A DNA stretch of 64,000 nucleotides from Paracraurococcus ruber. GTDB lineage: Bacteria > Pseudomonadota > Alphaproteobacteria > Acetobacterales > Acetobacteraceae. The stretch is from assembly GCF_004353985.1 (NCBI RefSeq), contig NZ_SMOA01000006.1, forward strand, positions 16,583 through 80,582. Reading direction: 5' to 3'. Shown in pieces: positions 26,957-34,590 of this stretch; within the stretch, counting starts at the first letter, position 1; the number at the start of each line of letters is the position of its first letter. The position numbers were made by a program, and so were the translations under genes. Below the pieces are notes generated by a model. It made no database searches. It was not told the origin of the DNA and saw nothing but the letters and a program-made list of their open reading frames with translations.

Positions 26957-27874
26957 CTACTCCTCCGGCACGAAATCCTCGTCGGGCACGACGAGGCGGC
27001 GGGAGAAGATGCTGACCGGCGACTGGGTCACCGGATCGACCGGCCCGTCGAACAGCGTCGCGCGCAGCGGCCGCAGCGGGCCCTGCAGTTCCGTCGCCTC
27101 GCCGGGGATGGTCGCCACGCCCCAGGAGAAGAGCAGCACCGCCACGGCGGAGCTCCAGCGCAGGGCACCAAGGTACCAGAAGCGCCGGGGCAGGCGGCCG
27201 ATATAGGTGGGCCAGAGCCACCAGATCACCGCCATGTCCGCCAGCACCAGGATGCGGTGCCACCAGGTAACGACCGGATCATGGTAGGGCAGGAAGCGAA
27301 GCTGGAAGAACAGCAGCAGCAGCACAGGCGCCGCGACCAGCGTCGTCCAGGCCATCAGCCGCACCTGCAGCTGCGGGATGCCGAAGCGTTCCGACGCCAG
27401 CAGCTGCAGCACCGAGAAGCTGTCGAGCCGCTTGAGGGCGAGTTTGCGGGCGGCCCGGTCGCCCGCGGCCGCCTGTTCGACCGCGTCGAGGAAGGGCCGC
27501 AGCTTGTCCGCCATCAGCCGCAGCTGCGCGAGCAGGTAGAAATGCAGCAGCAGGAAGATGGCCGGCGCAGCGCCGTAGAAGCCGCGCAGCGGCAACTCGA
27601 CCGAGAGGAAGGGAACCTTGACCGGTTCCTCGAGCAGCAGCGTGCGGTGCGTCGTGGACCCGACGATGGCCGCGACGGTGATCATGATGGTGATCAGGAA
27701 GAACCACTGCCCGGCTTCGCGCCGCGCCGCCTCGTTGGCGGCATCGGCCAGGGTCTTCAGGTCCGTCTCAAGCCGCGGCGCCGGCTTCGGCGGGTAGCGG
27801 CGGATGGCGGGACGGTGGGCCAAGGCGGCGGTCCAGGCGGGCTGAGATGCCTGCCTGTTGGGCATGGGCCGCAT
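26957..27874 (-). CDS. Multi-pass membrane protein, probably the N-terminal part of a split pentapeptide-repeat protein
   Basis: A 305-residue protein from the ATG at 27872-27874. A basic, Pro-rich N-terminus (residues 1-45) precedes five hydrophobic segments. These include one in GQWFFLITIMITVAAIVGS and another in WTTLVAAPVLLLLFFQL, and the set ends before a soluble tail with SIFSRRLVVPDEDFVPEE. The stop is TAG. The same frame then continues for 20 sense codons into the pentapeptide-repeat ORF with no frameshift, so I infer that an ancestral protein of about 687 codons (membrane domain plus repeats) was split. Function unknown. It is divergent from the Mesh1-like gene, with 68 bases between starts. 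Confidence 0.75.
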   Translation of the reverse strand: MRPMPNRQASQPAWTAALAHRPAIRRYPPKPAPRLETDLKTLADAANEAARREAGQWFFLITIMITVAAIVGSTTHRTLLLEEPVKVPFLSVELPLRGFYGAAPAIFLLLHFYLLAQLRLMADKLRPFLDAVEQAAAGDRAARKLALKRLDSFSVLQLLASERFGIPQLQVRLMAWTTLVAAPVLLLLFFQLRFLPYHDPVVTWWHRILVLADMAVIWWLWPTYIGRLPRRFWYLGALRWSSAVAVLLFSWGVATIPGEATELQGPLRPLRATLFDGPVDPVTQSPVSIFSRRLVVPDEDFVPEE

Positions 27875-27942
27875 TGGCAACGGGATTCCGCCCCGCCCGA
27901 ACCCTTCCCTTTCCCCCTCCAACCCCCGACAGTCAGGCCACC

Positions 27943-28533
27943 ATGGACAGCCACACGCCCACCGAGACCGACCTCGCCCGCATCCTCCGCGCCGCCGTCT
28001 TCGCCGCCCGGGTGCACGCCACCCATCGCCGCAAGGGCGCGGCGGCCGAGCCCTATGTGAACCATGTGCTGGAGGTGGCGGAGATCCTCGCCGCCCATGC
28101 CGCCCCGCCGGCCGCCATCATCGCCGCCCTGCTGCACGACACGGTGGAGGACAGCGACGAGGACCCGGAGCCCTGCACCCTGGCGCAGATCGAGGCCGCC
28201 TTCGGCGCCGAGGTCGCCGGCATCGTCGCCGAGGTCTCGGACGACAAGTCCCTGCCGAAGGAGGTCCGCAAGGGCCTGCAGGTGCGCAACGGGCCGAAGA
28301 AGTCGGACGCCGCGAAGCAGCTCAAGCTGGCCGACAAGATCTCCAACCTGCGCGCCATCGCGGCCAGCCCGCCGAAGGGCTGGGACCATGCGCGGCGGCT
28401 GGAATATGTCGGCTGGGCCGGGCGCGTCGCGGCCGGGCTGCGCGGCGTGAACCCGGCGCTGGACGCGGTGTTCGAGGCGACCTACCGCGACGCCGTCCGG
28501 CGGCTGGCCGCGGATGGCGGGACGCCGGCATGA
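27943..28533 (+). CDS. Mesh1-like HD-domain hydrolase, (p)ppGpp or NADPH phosphohydrolase type
   Basis: 196 residues, the length of a stand-alone Mesh1/RelA-SpoT HD domain. The RRKG near residue 29, EPYVNH with H41, LLHDTVEDSD with H65-D66, and LKLADKISNL with D131 reproduce the Mn-binding HD set. EVSDDKSLPKEVRKGLQV and YVGWAGRVAAGLRGVNPAL also match Mesh1. There is no synthetase domain, so it would act only as a hydrolase. Known Mesh1 enzymes remove the 3'-pyrophosphate of ppGpp and also dephosphorylate NADPH. Its stop overlaps the GNAT gene start as ATGA. It is a candidate second alarmone hydrolase alongside any full-length Rel elsewhere in the genome. Confidence 0.9.
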   Translation: MDSHTPTETDLARILRAAVFAARVHATHRRKGAAAEPYVNHVLEVAEILAAHAAPPAAIIAALLHDTVEDSDEDPEPCTLAQIEAAFGAEVAGIVAEVSDDKSLPKEVRKGLQVRNGPKKSDAAKQLKLADKISNLRAIAASPPKGWDHARRLEYVGWAGRVAAGLRGVNPALDAVFEATYRDAVRRLAADGGTPA

Positions 28534-29279
28534 CCTGGACCGTCGCCGGGCTGGAACGCGCCTGCCTCACCGCCCTGCCCGCGCCGCGCCATGGCTGGGA
28601 CGGGCCCTTCGTGATGAAGGCCTTCCTGGGCGGCACGGGGCGGGCGAATTCCTGCTGCGCCCTGGACCCCTCGCCGGACCCGCTGCTGGCGGACCGCGTC
28701 GCCCGCATCGCGGCGCGCTACCACGCGCTCGGCCTGCCCAGCCGCTTCCGCTCCACCCCGCTGAGCCCGCCTGGGCTGGAGGAGGCGCTGCTGGCGCTCG
28801 GGCACCGGGCCGACCCGGACCCCACCATCGTCTTCGCCGGCGCGATCGGCGGCGTGGCGGCGGACGACCCGGCGGTTCGGGACGAGGCCGGGCCGACCGC
28901 GGCCTGGATGGGGCTGGTCGGCACCGCCGAATACCAGACCTCGCTGCGGCAGGCGGAGAAGCTGCGGAACCCGGAATTCCTGGCGGCGCCGGCCGCCTGG
29001 CTGGTGCTGCGAGATGGCGGGGTGGACGCCGCCTGCCTCTTCACCGTGGCGGATGGGGACCATTGCGGCGTCTTCGACCTGGCGACGCGGCCGGACTGCC
29101 GGCGCCGCGGGCTGGCCGCCCGGCTGATCCGTGCCGCGGCCGCCTGGGGCCGGGCACGGGGCGCGACCACGCTCTACGCCCAGGTGGCAGCCAGCAACGC
29201 GGCATCCGGCGCGGTGCAGCGCGGCCTGGGGCTCGCGGAAGCCTATCGCTACCGGTACTTCGTCCTGCCCCCCGGCTGA
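28530..29279 (+). CDS. GNAT family N-acetyltransferase
   Basis: A 249-residue protein with a C-terminal GNAT fold. The acetyl-CoA binding loop is CRRRGLAARLIRAAAAWG (the R/Q-x-x-G-x-G/A motif), followed by TLYAQVAASNAASGAVQRGLGLAEAYRYRYF, the typical final strands. The N-terminal 130 residues form a divergent first domain with an RFRSTPL segment, as in two-domain GNATs annotated only at superfamily level. Acceptor unknown. It is coupled to the Mesh1-like gene by the ATGA overlap at 28530-28533. Confidence 0.9.
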   Translation: MTWTVAGLERACLTALPAPRHGWDGPFVMKAFLGGTGRANSCCALDPSPDPLLADRVARIAARYHALGLPSRFRSTPLSPPGLEEALLALGHRADPDPTIVFAGAIGGVAADDPAVRDEAGPTAAWMGLVGTAEYQTSLRQAEKLRNPEFLAAPAAWLVLRDGGVDAACLFTVADGDHCGVFDLATRPDCRRRGLAARLIRAAAAWGRARGATTLYAQVAASNAASGAVQRGLGLAEAYRYRYFVLPPG

Positions 29280-29299
29280 GCGCGGCGCCCGGCGGCGGC

Positions 29300-29321
29300 C
29301 GGCCTTCGGCGCCGAAGGCCG
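29300..29321. repeat. 22-bp perfect palindrome between convergent genes
   Basis: The segment from 29300 to 29321 (core GGCCTTCGGCGCCGAAGGCC) is its own reverse complement. It lies 21 bases after the GNAT stop and 57 bases beyond the stop of the convergent LysR gene. It can form a strong hairpin in RNA from either strand, so it may act as a shared terminator despite lacking a T-run. Confidence 0.5.
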
Positions 29322-29378
29322 CGGCGCTGCCCGCGGCACGGTGCCAGGCCGGATGCTCCGGGCGCACCACGCGACCGC

Positions 29379-30287
29379 TCAGCGCGCCCGCAGCCGCGGC
29401 TCGGCCGCCGCCTTCTCCACCAGCAGGTCCAGCACCGCGCGCACCCGCCGCGACAGCGCCCGGCCGCCGGGCCAGACGGCGTGCACTTCCCGCGGTTCCG
29501 CCCGCCAGCCCGGCAGCACCGGCACCAGCCGGCCGGTCGCCACCTGGCCCATCACGCTCCAGGGTGCCAGCAGCGCGAGGCCGAGTCCCGCTTCGGCCGC
29601 CACCTGGGTGGATTCGATCGCATCCGCGGCGAAGCGGCCATGCATCGCCACGGCCGCGGTCGCGCCTTCGGGGCCTTCCAGCATCAGCATGTCGTTCGGG
29701 CGGGGGCCGCGCAGGATGCAGAATTCGTGCTGCGCCAGGTCTTCCGGCGTTTCCGGCAGGCCGGCCCGCGTGAGATAGGCGGGCGCGGCGAAGAGCGCGA
29801 AATCGACCCGCCCCAGCCGCCGCGCGATCAGCGATTGCTGGCGGATCGGGCCGATGCGGATGCCAAGGTCGATCCCCTCCTCGACCAAGTCCACCGCCTT
29901 GGACTGCAGCCGCGCCTCCACCGCCAGCCCGGGATGCGTCGCCAGGAAGGGCGCCAGCCAGGGCATGACGACGGCATTGTAGAAGGACGCGACGCAGGAG
30001 ATGCGGACGAGGCCGGTGGGCGCCCCCTGCAGGCCGCGGGCATTCGCCTCCGCCTCCTCCAGCGCGTCCAGGATGCGCACGGCTTCCAGGTGGAAGGCGG
30101 CGCCGGCATCGGTGGTGGAAAGCCCGCGCGACGAGCGCAGCAGCAGCGGCACGCCGAGCCGCTGCTCGAGCTCCCCGACGATGCGGCTGACGCTGGGCTG
30201 GCTCATCGCCAGGTCACGGGCGGCGCGGGTGATGTTCCCCGTCTCCACCACCCGCCGGAACACCTGGAGCTGCTGCAGCTTGTCCAT
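29379..30287 (-). CDS. LysR-type transcriptional regulator
   Basis: A 302-residue LTTR. The N-terminal winged helix-turn-helix is MDKLQQLQVFRRVVETGNITRAARDLAMSQPSVSRIVGELEQRLG. The effector-binding domain begins near residue 90 (GLVRISCVASFYNAVVMPWL) and contains the CrgA/DmlR-like RLGRVDFALFAAPAYL motif. Such regulators usually bind a divergent promoter, but this gene is not divergent from a neighbour. It lies 69 bases downstream of the quinone oxidoreductase on the same strand, so it may be cotranscribed with that gene. Its target is unknown. Confidence 0.94.
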   Translation of the reverse strand: MDKLQQLQVFRRVVETGNITRAARDLAMSQPSVSRIVGELEQRLGVPLLLRSSRGLSTTDAGAAFHLEAVRILDALEEAEANARGLQGAPTGLVRISCVASFYNAVVMPWLAPFLATHPGLAVEARLQSKAVDLVEEGIDLGIRIGPIRQQSLIARRLGRVDFALFAAPAYLTRAGLPETPEDLAQHEFCILRGPRPNDMLMLEGPEGATAAVAMHGRFAADAIESTQVAAEAGLGLALLAPWSVMGQVATGRLVPVLPGWRAEPREVHAVWPGGRALSRRVRAVLDLLVEKAAAEPRLRAR

Positions 30288-30356
30288 GGGCAGGGAAAGC
30301 GCCGGAATTCTTCCGGCCGGATCAGATCCGGCCGATCGCCCTCGACGCCGGGCCCG

Positions 30357-31325
30357 TTACGGCAACAGCACCGTGCTGCCGGTGGTCTTGCGGGATTCCA
30401 GTGCCCGATGCGCCTCGGCCGCGTCCTTCAGCGGGAAGGTCTGGTTGACCGCGATACGCACCGCGCCCGACGTGACCGCGGCGAACAGGTCGTTGGCGGT
30501 CGCCACCAGGTCCTCCCGCTTCGCAGTATAGGTGTTCAGCGTCGGGCGCGTGACATAGAGCGACCCCTTGGCCGCCAGGACGCCAAGGTCGGTGGTCACG
30601 GGGCCGGAGGCATTGCCGTAGGTGATCATCAGGCCGAAGGGGCGAAGGCAGTCGAGCGAGGTGATGAAGGTGTCCTTGCCGACGCTGTCATAGACCACGG
30701 GCAGCATCGCCCCGCCGGTGATCTCCTTCACCTTCGCCGGGATGTTGTCGCTGGTCAGCAGCGCGTGGTCGGCGCCCAGGTCGCGGATCAGCGCCGCCTT
30801 CTCGGCGGTCGAGACCACGCCGATCACGGTCGCGCCCAGGTGCTTCGCCCATTGCACCAGGATGCTGCCGACGCCGCCGGCCGCGGCATGCACCAGGATG
30901 GTGTCGCCCTTCTTCACCGCATAGGTGCGCATGACCAGGAACTGCGCCGTCATGCCCTGCAGCATCATCGCCGCAGCCTGGGTGTAGTCGATGCCGTCGG
31001 GGATCTTCACCAGCTTCTCGGCCGGGGCGCAGCGGTATTCGGCATAGGCGCCCAGCGCGCCGGCATAGGCGACGCGGTCGCCGACCTTCAACTCGGTCAC
31101 GCCGTCGCCGACCGCATCCACCTCCCCCGCGCCCTCCATGCCGATGGTCACGGGCATCGACGGCGCCTTGTAGAGGCCGGTGCGGAAATAGACGTCGATG
31201 TAGTTCAGCCCGACCGCGTGCTGGCGAATGCGCACCTCGCCCGGCTTCGGCTCGGGCTTCGGCAGTTCCTCCCAGACCAGCTTCTCGGGGCCGCCGTGCT
31301 CATGGACGCGGATGGCATGGTTCAT
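30357..31325 (-). CDS. Quinone oxidoreductase (zeta-crystallin/QorA type, MDR superfamily)
   Basis: A 322-residue NADPH-dependent medium-chain reductase without structural zinc. The catalytic domain starts MNHAIRVHEHGGPEKLVWEE and includes GLNYIDVYFRTGLY, the hallmark of quinone oxidoreductase 1. The Rossmann part has ILVHAAAGGVGSILVQWAKHLGATVIG. The final residues TGSTVLLP also match. It reduces quinones by one or two electrons and probably counters oxidative or xenobiotic stress. Its ATG overlaps the stop of the upstream methyltransferase as ATGA (31322-31325), so the two are coupled. Confidence 0.95.
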   Translation of the reverse strand: MNHAIRVHEHGGPEKLVWEELPKPEPKPGEVRIRQHAVGLNYIDVYFRTGLYKAPSMPVTIGMEGAGEVDAVGDGVTELKVGDRVAYAGALGAYAEYRCAPAEKLVKIPDGIDYTQAAAMMLQGMTAQFLVMRTYAVKKGDTILVHAAAGGVGSILVQWAKHLGATVIGVVSTAEKAALIRDLGADHALLTSDNIPAKVKEITGGAMLPVVYDSVGKDTFITSLDCLRPFGLMITYGNASGPVTTDLGVLAAKGSLYVTRPTLNTYTAKREDLVATANDLFAAVTSGAVRIAVNQTFPLKDAAEAHRALESRKTTGSTVLLP

Positions 31326-31855
31326 CGGTTGGGTCCCTGGTGTTGCCCGCCGGTCGGCGGGGAGGAAAGGGGAAGCTCGCCCGGCGCGGCGCCGGTGCGG
31401 GACCGGGCCTCGAGCGCGAGCAGGAAGCGCTTGGTAGCCGCGCCCTCGCCGCCCGAATAGCCGCCCAGCGAGCCATCGGCGGCCACGACGCGGTGGCACG
31501 GAATGATGATCGGGATCGGGTTGTCGCCATTCGCCTGGCCGATGGCCCGGGCGGACCGGCACCCCACGTCCCGCGCGATGTCCAGGTAGCTGCGGGTCTC
31601 GCCAGGCGGGATGCGGCACAGCGCGTCCCAGACCTTGCGGCGGAAGGTGCTGCCCTGGGGATCCAGCGGCAGGTCGAAGGTCGCGCGGACCCCGTCGAAG
31701 TAATCCTGCAGCTGGGCGGCCGCGGCCTGCAGCAGCGGGGTTGGCGCCGCGTCATCGGGGCCGACGCCGCGGCCCCAGTCGAGAGCGACGATAGCGCCCC
31801 GGTCCTCGAAGACCGTGAGCTCGCCGAGCGGGGTGTGGAGCGTGATATGGGGCAT
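31322..31855 (-). CDS. Methylated-DNA--protein-cysteine methyltransferase (Ogt-type)
   Basis: A 177-residue suicide DNA-repair protein that transfers the alkyl group from O6-alkylguanine to its own Cys. The active site IIIPCHRVVAADGSLGGYSGG holds the acceptor Cys in PCHRV. The preceding FRRKVWDALCRIPPGETRSY is the DNA-binding helix-turn-helix with its arginine finger region. There is no Ada-type N-terminal domain. A second ATG at 31871-31873 would add six residues; neither start has a strong ribosome site. It heads a coupled unit with the quinone oxidoreductase and the LysR regulator. Confidence 0.95.
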   Translation of the reverse strand: MPHITLHTPLGELTVFEDRGAIVALDWGRGVGPDDAAPTPLLQAAAAQLQDYFDGVRATFDLPLDPQGSTFRRKVWDALCRIPPGETRSYLDIARDVGCRSARAIGQANGDNPIPIIIPCHRVVAADGSLGGYSGGEGAATKRFLLALEARSRTGAAPGELPLSSPPTGGQHQGPNR

Positions 31856-32137
31856 GCAGGCGGCGGATGGCACACCCGGGCGCGGCCATCGTCAAGCGCG
31901 CGGCGCACCATGCCTGCGGTGCCGTCGGCGCCTTGGCTCCGGCCTGCCGCGTTCCGGCCGGCATGGCGGCCGGCCGCCGGGATCGGTCCGCGTGATGCGT
32001 GGGCTGCTGCCCCGGCGCCACGCAGCGGCGCCGTACCGGCCGGGCCCGTCCGCCCACCGGCCGGACGGCCTACCCTGGCCGCTGACCCGGCGCATCGCTA
32101 CATCCAGGGGACGGGCCGGTGACGCTGTCCCGCCCAC

Positions 32138-32143
32138 GGAGAG
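32138..32143 (+). promoter_or_regulatory. Ribosome binding site that selects a TTG start
   Basis: GGAGAG lies 8 bases before the TTG at 32152 and decides the start of the ferredoxin gene. The alternative GTG at 32119 has only a weak GGGCCG in front of it. Confidence 0.55.
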
Positions 32144-32151
32144 ACGCAGCC

Positions 32152-32514
32152 TTGCCCGACACGCCGCATCCCGACGATCCGCCCGCCTATTTCCGTGCCC
32201 ATGTCTTTGTCTGCTGCAATCGCCGCCCGGATGGGCACAAACGCGGGTCTTGCGCTGCCCGCGGCAGCGAGCGGCTGCGGGACTACATGAAGGCGCGGGC
32301 GAAGGAACTGGGGCTGGAGGGCGTGCGGGTGAACCAGGCGGGCTGCCTGGACCGTTGCGAATTCGGCCCGACGCTGGTGATCTACCCCGAAGGCGTCTGG
32401 TACCGGCCGGAAACCACGGCCGACGTGGATGAGATCCTGGAAGCGCATCTGCGGCAGGGCGGGCGGGTTCCGCGGCTCATGCTGACCGAGAAGGACGTTG
32501 TCCCGAAGGGCTAA
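32152..32514 (+). CDS. Thioredoxin-like (2Fe-2S) ferredoxin
   Basis: A 120-residue protein of the thioredoxin-fold ferredoxin group (Aquifex Fd / NuoE-like). Ligands are likely C21 or C22 and C34 in VCCNRRPDGHKRGSCAARGS, and C65 and C69 in QAGCLDRCEFGPTLVIYPEG. This is the pattern C-x(12)-C ... C-x(3)-C. The domain ends with VWYRPETTADVDEILEAHL, matching NuoE-like C-termini. The TTG start gives MPDTPHPDDPPAYFRAHVFV, with a good ribosome site. It carries electrons in the cytoplasm; the partner is unknown. mnmE follows after 84 bases. Confidence 0.9.
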   Translation: MPDTPHPDDPPAYFRAHVFVCCNRRPDGHKRGSCAARGSERLRDYMKARAKELGLEGVRVNQAGCLDRCEFGPTLVIYPEGVWYRPETTADVDEILEAHLRQGGRVPRLMLTEKDVVPKG

Positions 32515-32598
32515 GGCGCGCCCGGCCGGCCCGGGAGGCCGATGCGGGCCGAGGGTCCGCGATCGTCCCTTCCCCGGCCGGCTGCCGCGCCGCCATCC

Positions 32599-33924
32599 AT
32601 GCCGCCGGTGATCGACGATACGGTCTTCGCCCTGGCGAGCGGCGCGGGGCGTGCCGCCGTTGCGGTGCTCCGCCTGTCCGGCCCCGGCACGGCCGCCATC
32701 GTCCGGGCGCTCGCCGGCGCGCTTCCCGCCCCACGCCAGGCCTCCCTCCGCCGCCTGCGCCACCCGCACTCCGCCGAGGTGCTGGACCAGGCCCTGGTGC
32801 TCTGGTTTCCCGGACCCCGCAGCTATACCGGGGAGGACAGCGCGGAGTTGCATCTGCATGGCGGCCCGGCGGTCATCGCCGGCGTGGCCGAGGCCCTGGT
32901 CGCCGCCGGTGCCCGCCCGGCCGAGCCGGGCGAGTTCACCCGCCGCGCCTTCGTGCACGGCCGGCTGGACCTGACCGCCGCGGAGGGCATCGCCGACCTG
33001 ATCGCCGCCGAGACCGCCGCCCAGCGCCGGCAGGCCCTGCGGCAGGCGGAGGGGGCGCTGGCCACGCTCTATGGCGGCTGGGCGGCGCGGATCACCGCCC
33101 TGCTGGCCCGGCAGGAAGCCTTCATCGAATTCGAGGATGAGGACCTACCCGAGGGCCTGGACGATGCGGTGGCCGGCGCCGCCGCAGCGCTGCGGGCGGA
33201 GATCGCGTCGCATCTGGCAGATGCGCATCGCGGGGAGCGGCTGCGGGAAGGCCTGCTGGTGGCCATCCTGGGCGCGCCCAATGCCGGAAAATCCTCGCTA
33301 CTGAATGCCTTGGCGGGGCGGGAGGCGGCGATCGTCTCGGCCCGCGCCGGCACCACCCGCGACGTGGTGGAGGTGCGGCTCGACCTGGCCGGCGTGCCGG
33401 TGACCCTGGCCGATACCGCGGGCCTGCGGGAGGCGGAGGATGAGATCGAGGTCGAGGGCATCCGCCGCGCCCGCCGACGGGCGGAGGAAGCCGACCTCGT
33501 CCTCGCGGTCTTCGCCGCCGACCAGGCGCCGGATGCCGGGACGCTGGACTGGGTGAGGCCTGGTACGCTGGTGGTGGTGAACAAGCGGGACCTGGCACTG
33601 GCGCCGGCGACCATCGGCGGGCTAGCGCCGATCCCGGTGTCCGCCGTCACGGGCGAGGGGCTGAATGCGCTGCGTGCCAGGCTGGCGGAGGAAGCGACCG
33701 CCCGTGCCGGCCTCGGGGCCGAGGCCACCCTGACCCGTCCGCGGCATCGGGCCGCCCTGACCGAGGCCGCCGGATGGCTGGCGGAGATCGCCGTCGCGCC
33801 CTTGCCGGAGTTGCGGGCCGAAGCGCTGCGGGCGGCGCTGCGCGCCATCGGCCGCATCACGGGCAGGGTGGGCGTGGAGGCGGTGCTTGACCTTGTCTTC
33901 GGCGAATTCTGCATCGGGAAATGA
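32599..33924 (+). CDS. mnmE: tRNA uridine-5-carboxymethylaminomethyl synthesis GTPase
   Basis: A 441-residue GTPase that with MnmG installs the 5-(carboxymethyl)aminomethyl group on U34 of certain tRNAs, using methylene-THF and FAD. The N-terminal tetrahydrofolate-binding domain starts DTVFALASGAGRAAVAVLRLSG. The helical domain is interrupted by the G domain with P-loop LGAPNAGKSSLLNAL near residue 228, G2 TTRD, G3 DTAG and G4 NKRD. The C-terminus ends FCIGK, with the catalytic Cys of the CIGK motif. The start at 32599 gives the family N-terminus MPPVIDD. It is followed by a small hypothetical gene and then mnmG. Confidence 0.97.
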   Translation: MPPVIDDTVFALASGAGRAAVAVLRLSGPGTAAIVRALAGALPAPRQASLRRLRHPHSAEVLDQALVLWFPGPRSYTGEDSAELHLHGGPAVIAGVAEALVAAGARPAEPGEFTRRAFVHGRLDLTAAEGIADLIAAETAAQRRQALRQAEGALATLYGGWAARITALLARQEAFIEFEDEDLPEGLDDAVAGAAAALRAEIASHLADAHRGERLREGLLVAILGAPNAGKSSLLNALAGREAAIVSARAGTTRDVVEVRLDLAGVPVTLADTAGLREAEDEIEVEGIRRARRRAEEADLVLAVFAADQAPDAGTLDWVRPGTLVVVNKRDLALAPATIGGLAPIPVSAVTGEGLNALRARLAEEATARAGLGAEATLTRPRHRAALTEAAGWLAEIAVAPLPELRAEALRAALRAIGRITGRVGVEAVLDLVFGEFCIGK

Positions 33925-33928
33925 CGCC

Positions 33929-34552
33929 ATGGCGCTGACCGGCGACGAGATCCGCGACTTCTATGCCCGCTGTGCCGCGGCCCGCCTGCGGCTGCAGGAT
34001 TTGGCGGTGCGCGCCACGCCGAAGGAGAAGGTGCTGGACCAGATGCGGCGCCTCGGCCTGACGCTGGACCAAGAGATGGGCCAAGTCTCGGACGAGGAAC
34101 TGGCCTTCGCCTTCGACCTGGCGATCCACACCGCGCCGCCCGGACGGTCGCGCGCCATCGACCGCGTGGCGAAGCAGCATGCCCGGCTGCCGGGAGAGGG
34201 CGCGCTGGTGCTGAATGCGCTGACCCATGCCTGGGTCTCCATCTTCCGGGTGCTGGACCGGCACCCCGAGGAAGGGCTGATCCTGGAGGATGCGCTGCTC
34301 GGCGGCGAGGTCTGGCTGGTGGACCAGAACATCGCCGAGACGGCGCCGCCCGGCACGGTGATCGCCAGCCGGATCGGCCGGGTTGCTGGCTTCTGCATCT
34401 CCTGCGGCGTGGTGGCGCATCTGGATGAAAGCCGCCTGGCCGGAGTGCGCGGCACCCTGGAGCGGAGCGGTCTGCCGGCGGCGGACCTGCTGGCCGACCC
34501 GCGCTTCGCCGCGATGATGTGGCAGGACGGTCTCGGCTTCCGCATCGCCTGA
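33929..34552 (+). CDS. Hypothetical protein encoded between mnmE and mnmG
   Basis: A 207-residue soluble protein starting 5 bases after the mnmE stop; mnmG begins 39 bases after its own stop. I do not recognise a family. The N-terminal 45 residues are helical and charged ([20 protein letters not shown]). The centre has [20 protein letters not shown]. Near the C-terminus [17 protein letters not shown] contains a CxxC that could bind metal or form a disulfide. Cotranscription with two tRNA-modification genes is likely from spacing. No membrane segment or signal peptide is seen. Confidence 0.8.
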   Translation: MALTGDEIRDFYARCAAARLRLQDLAVRATPKEKVLDQMRRLGLTLDQEMGQVSDEELAFAFDLAIHTAPPGRSRAIDRVAKQHARLPGEGALVLNALTHAWVSIFRVLDRHPEEGLILEDALLGGEVWLVDQNIAETAPPGTVIASRIGRVAGFCISCGVVAHLDESRLAGVRGTLERSGLPAADLLADPRFAAMMWQDGLGFRIA

Positions 34553-34590
34553 GGCTTCGTCGCCGCGGCCGGCGCCGCTATATGCCCGGC

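Noticed and set aside
25937..28060. 707-codon plus-strand frame opposite the pentapeptide and membrane genes
   Set aside because: Its apparent repeats are the antisense shadow of the pentapeptide repeats; Gln/Arg/Pro/His-rich and without a start signal.
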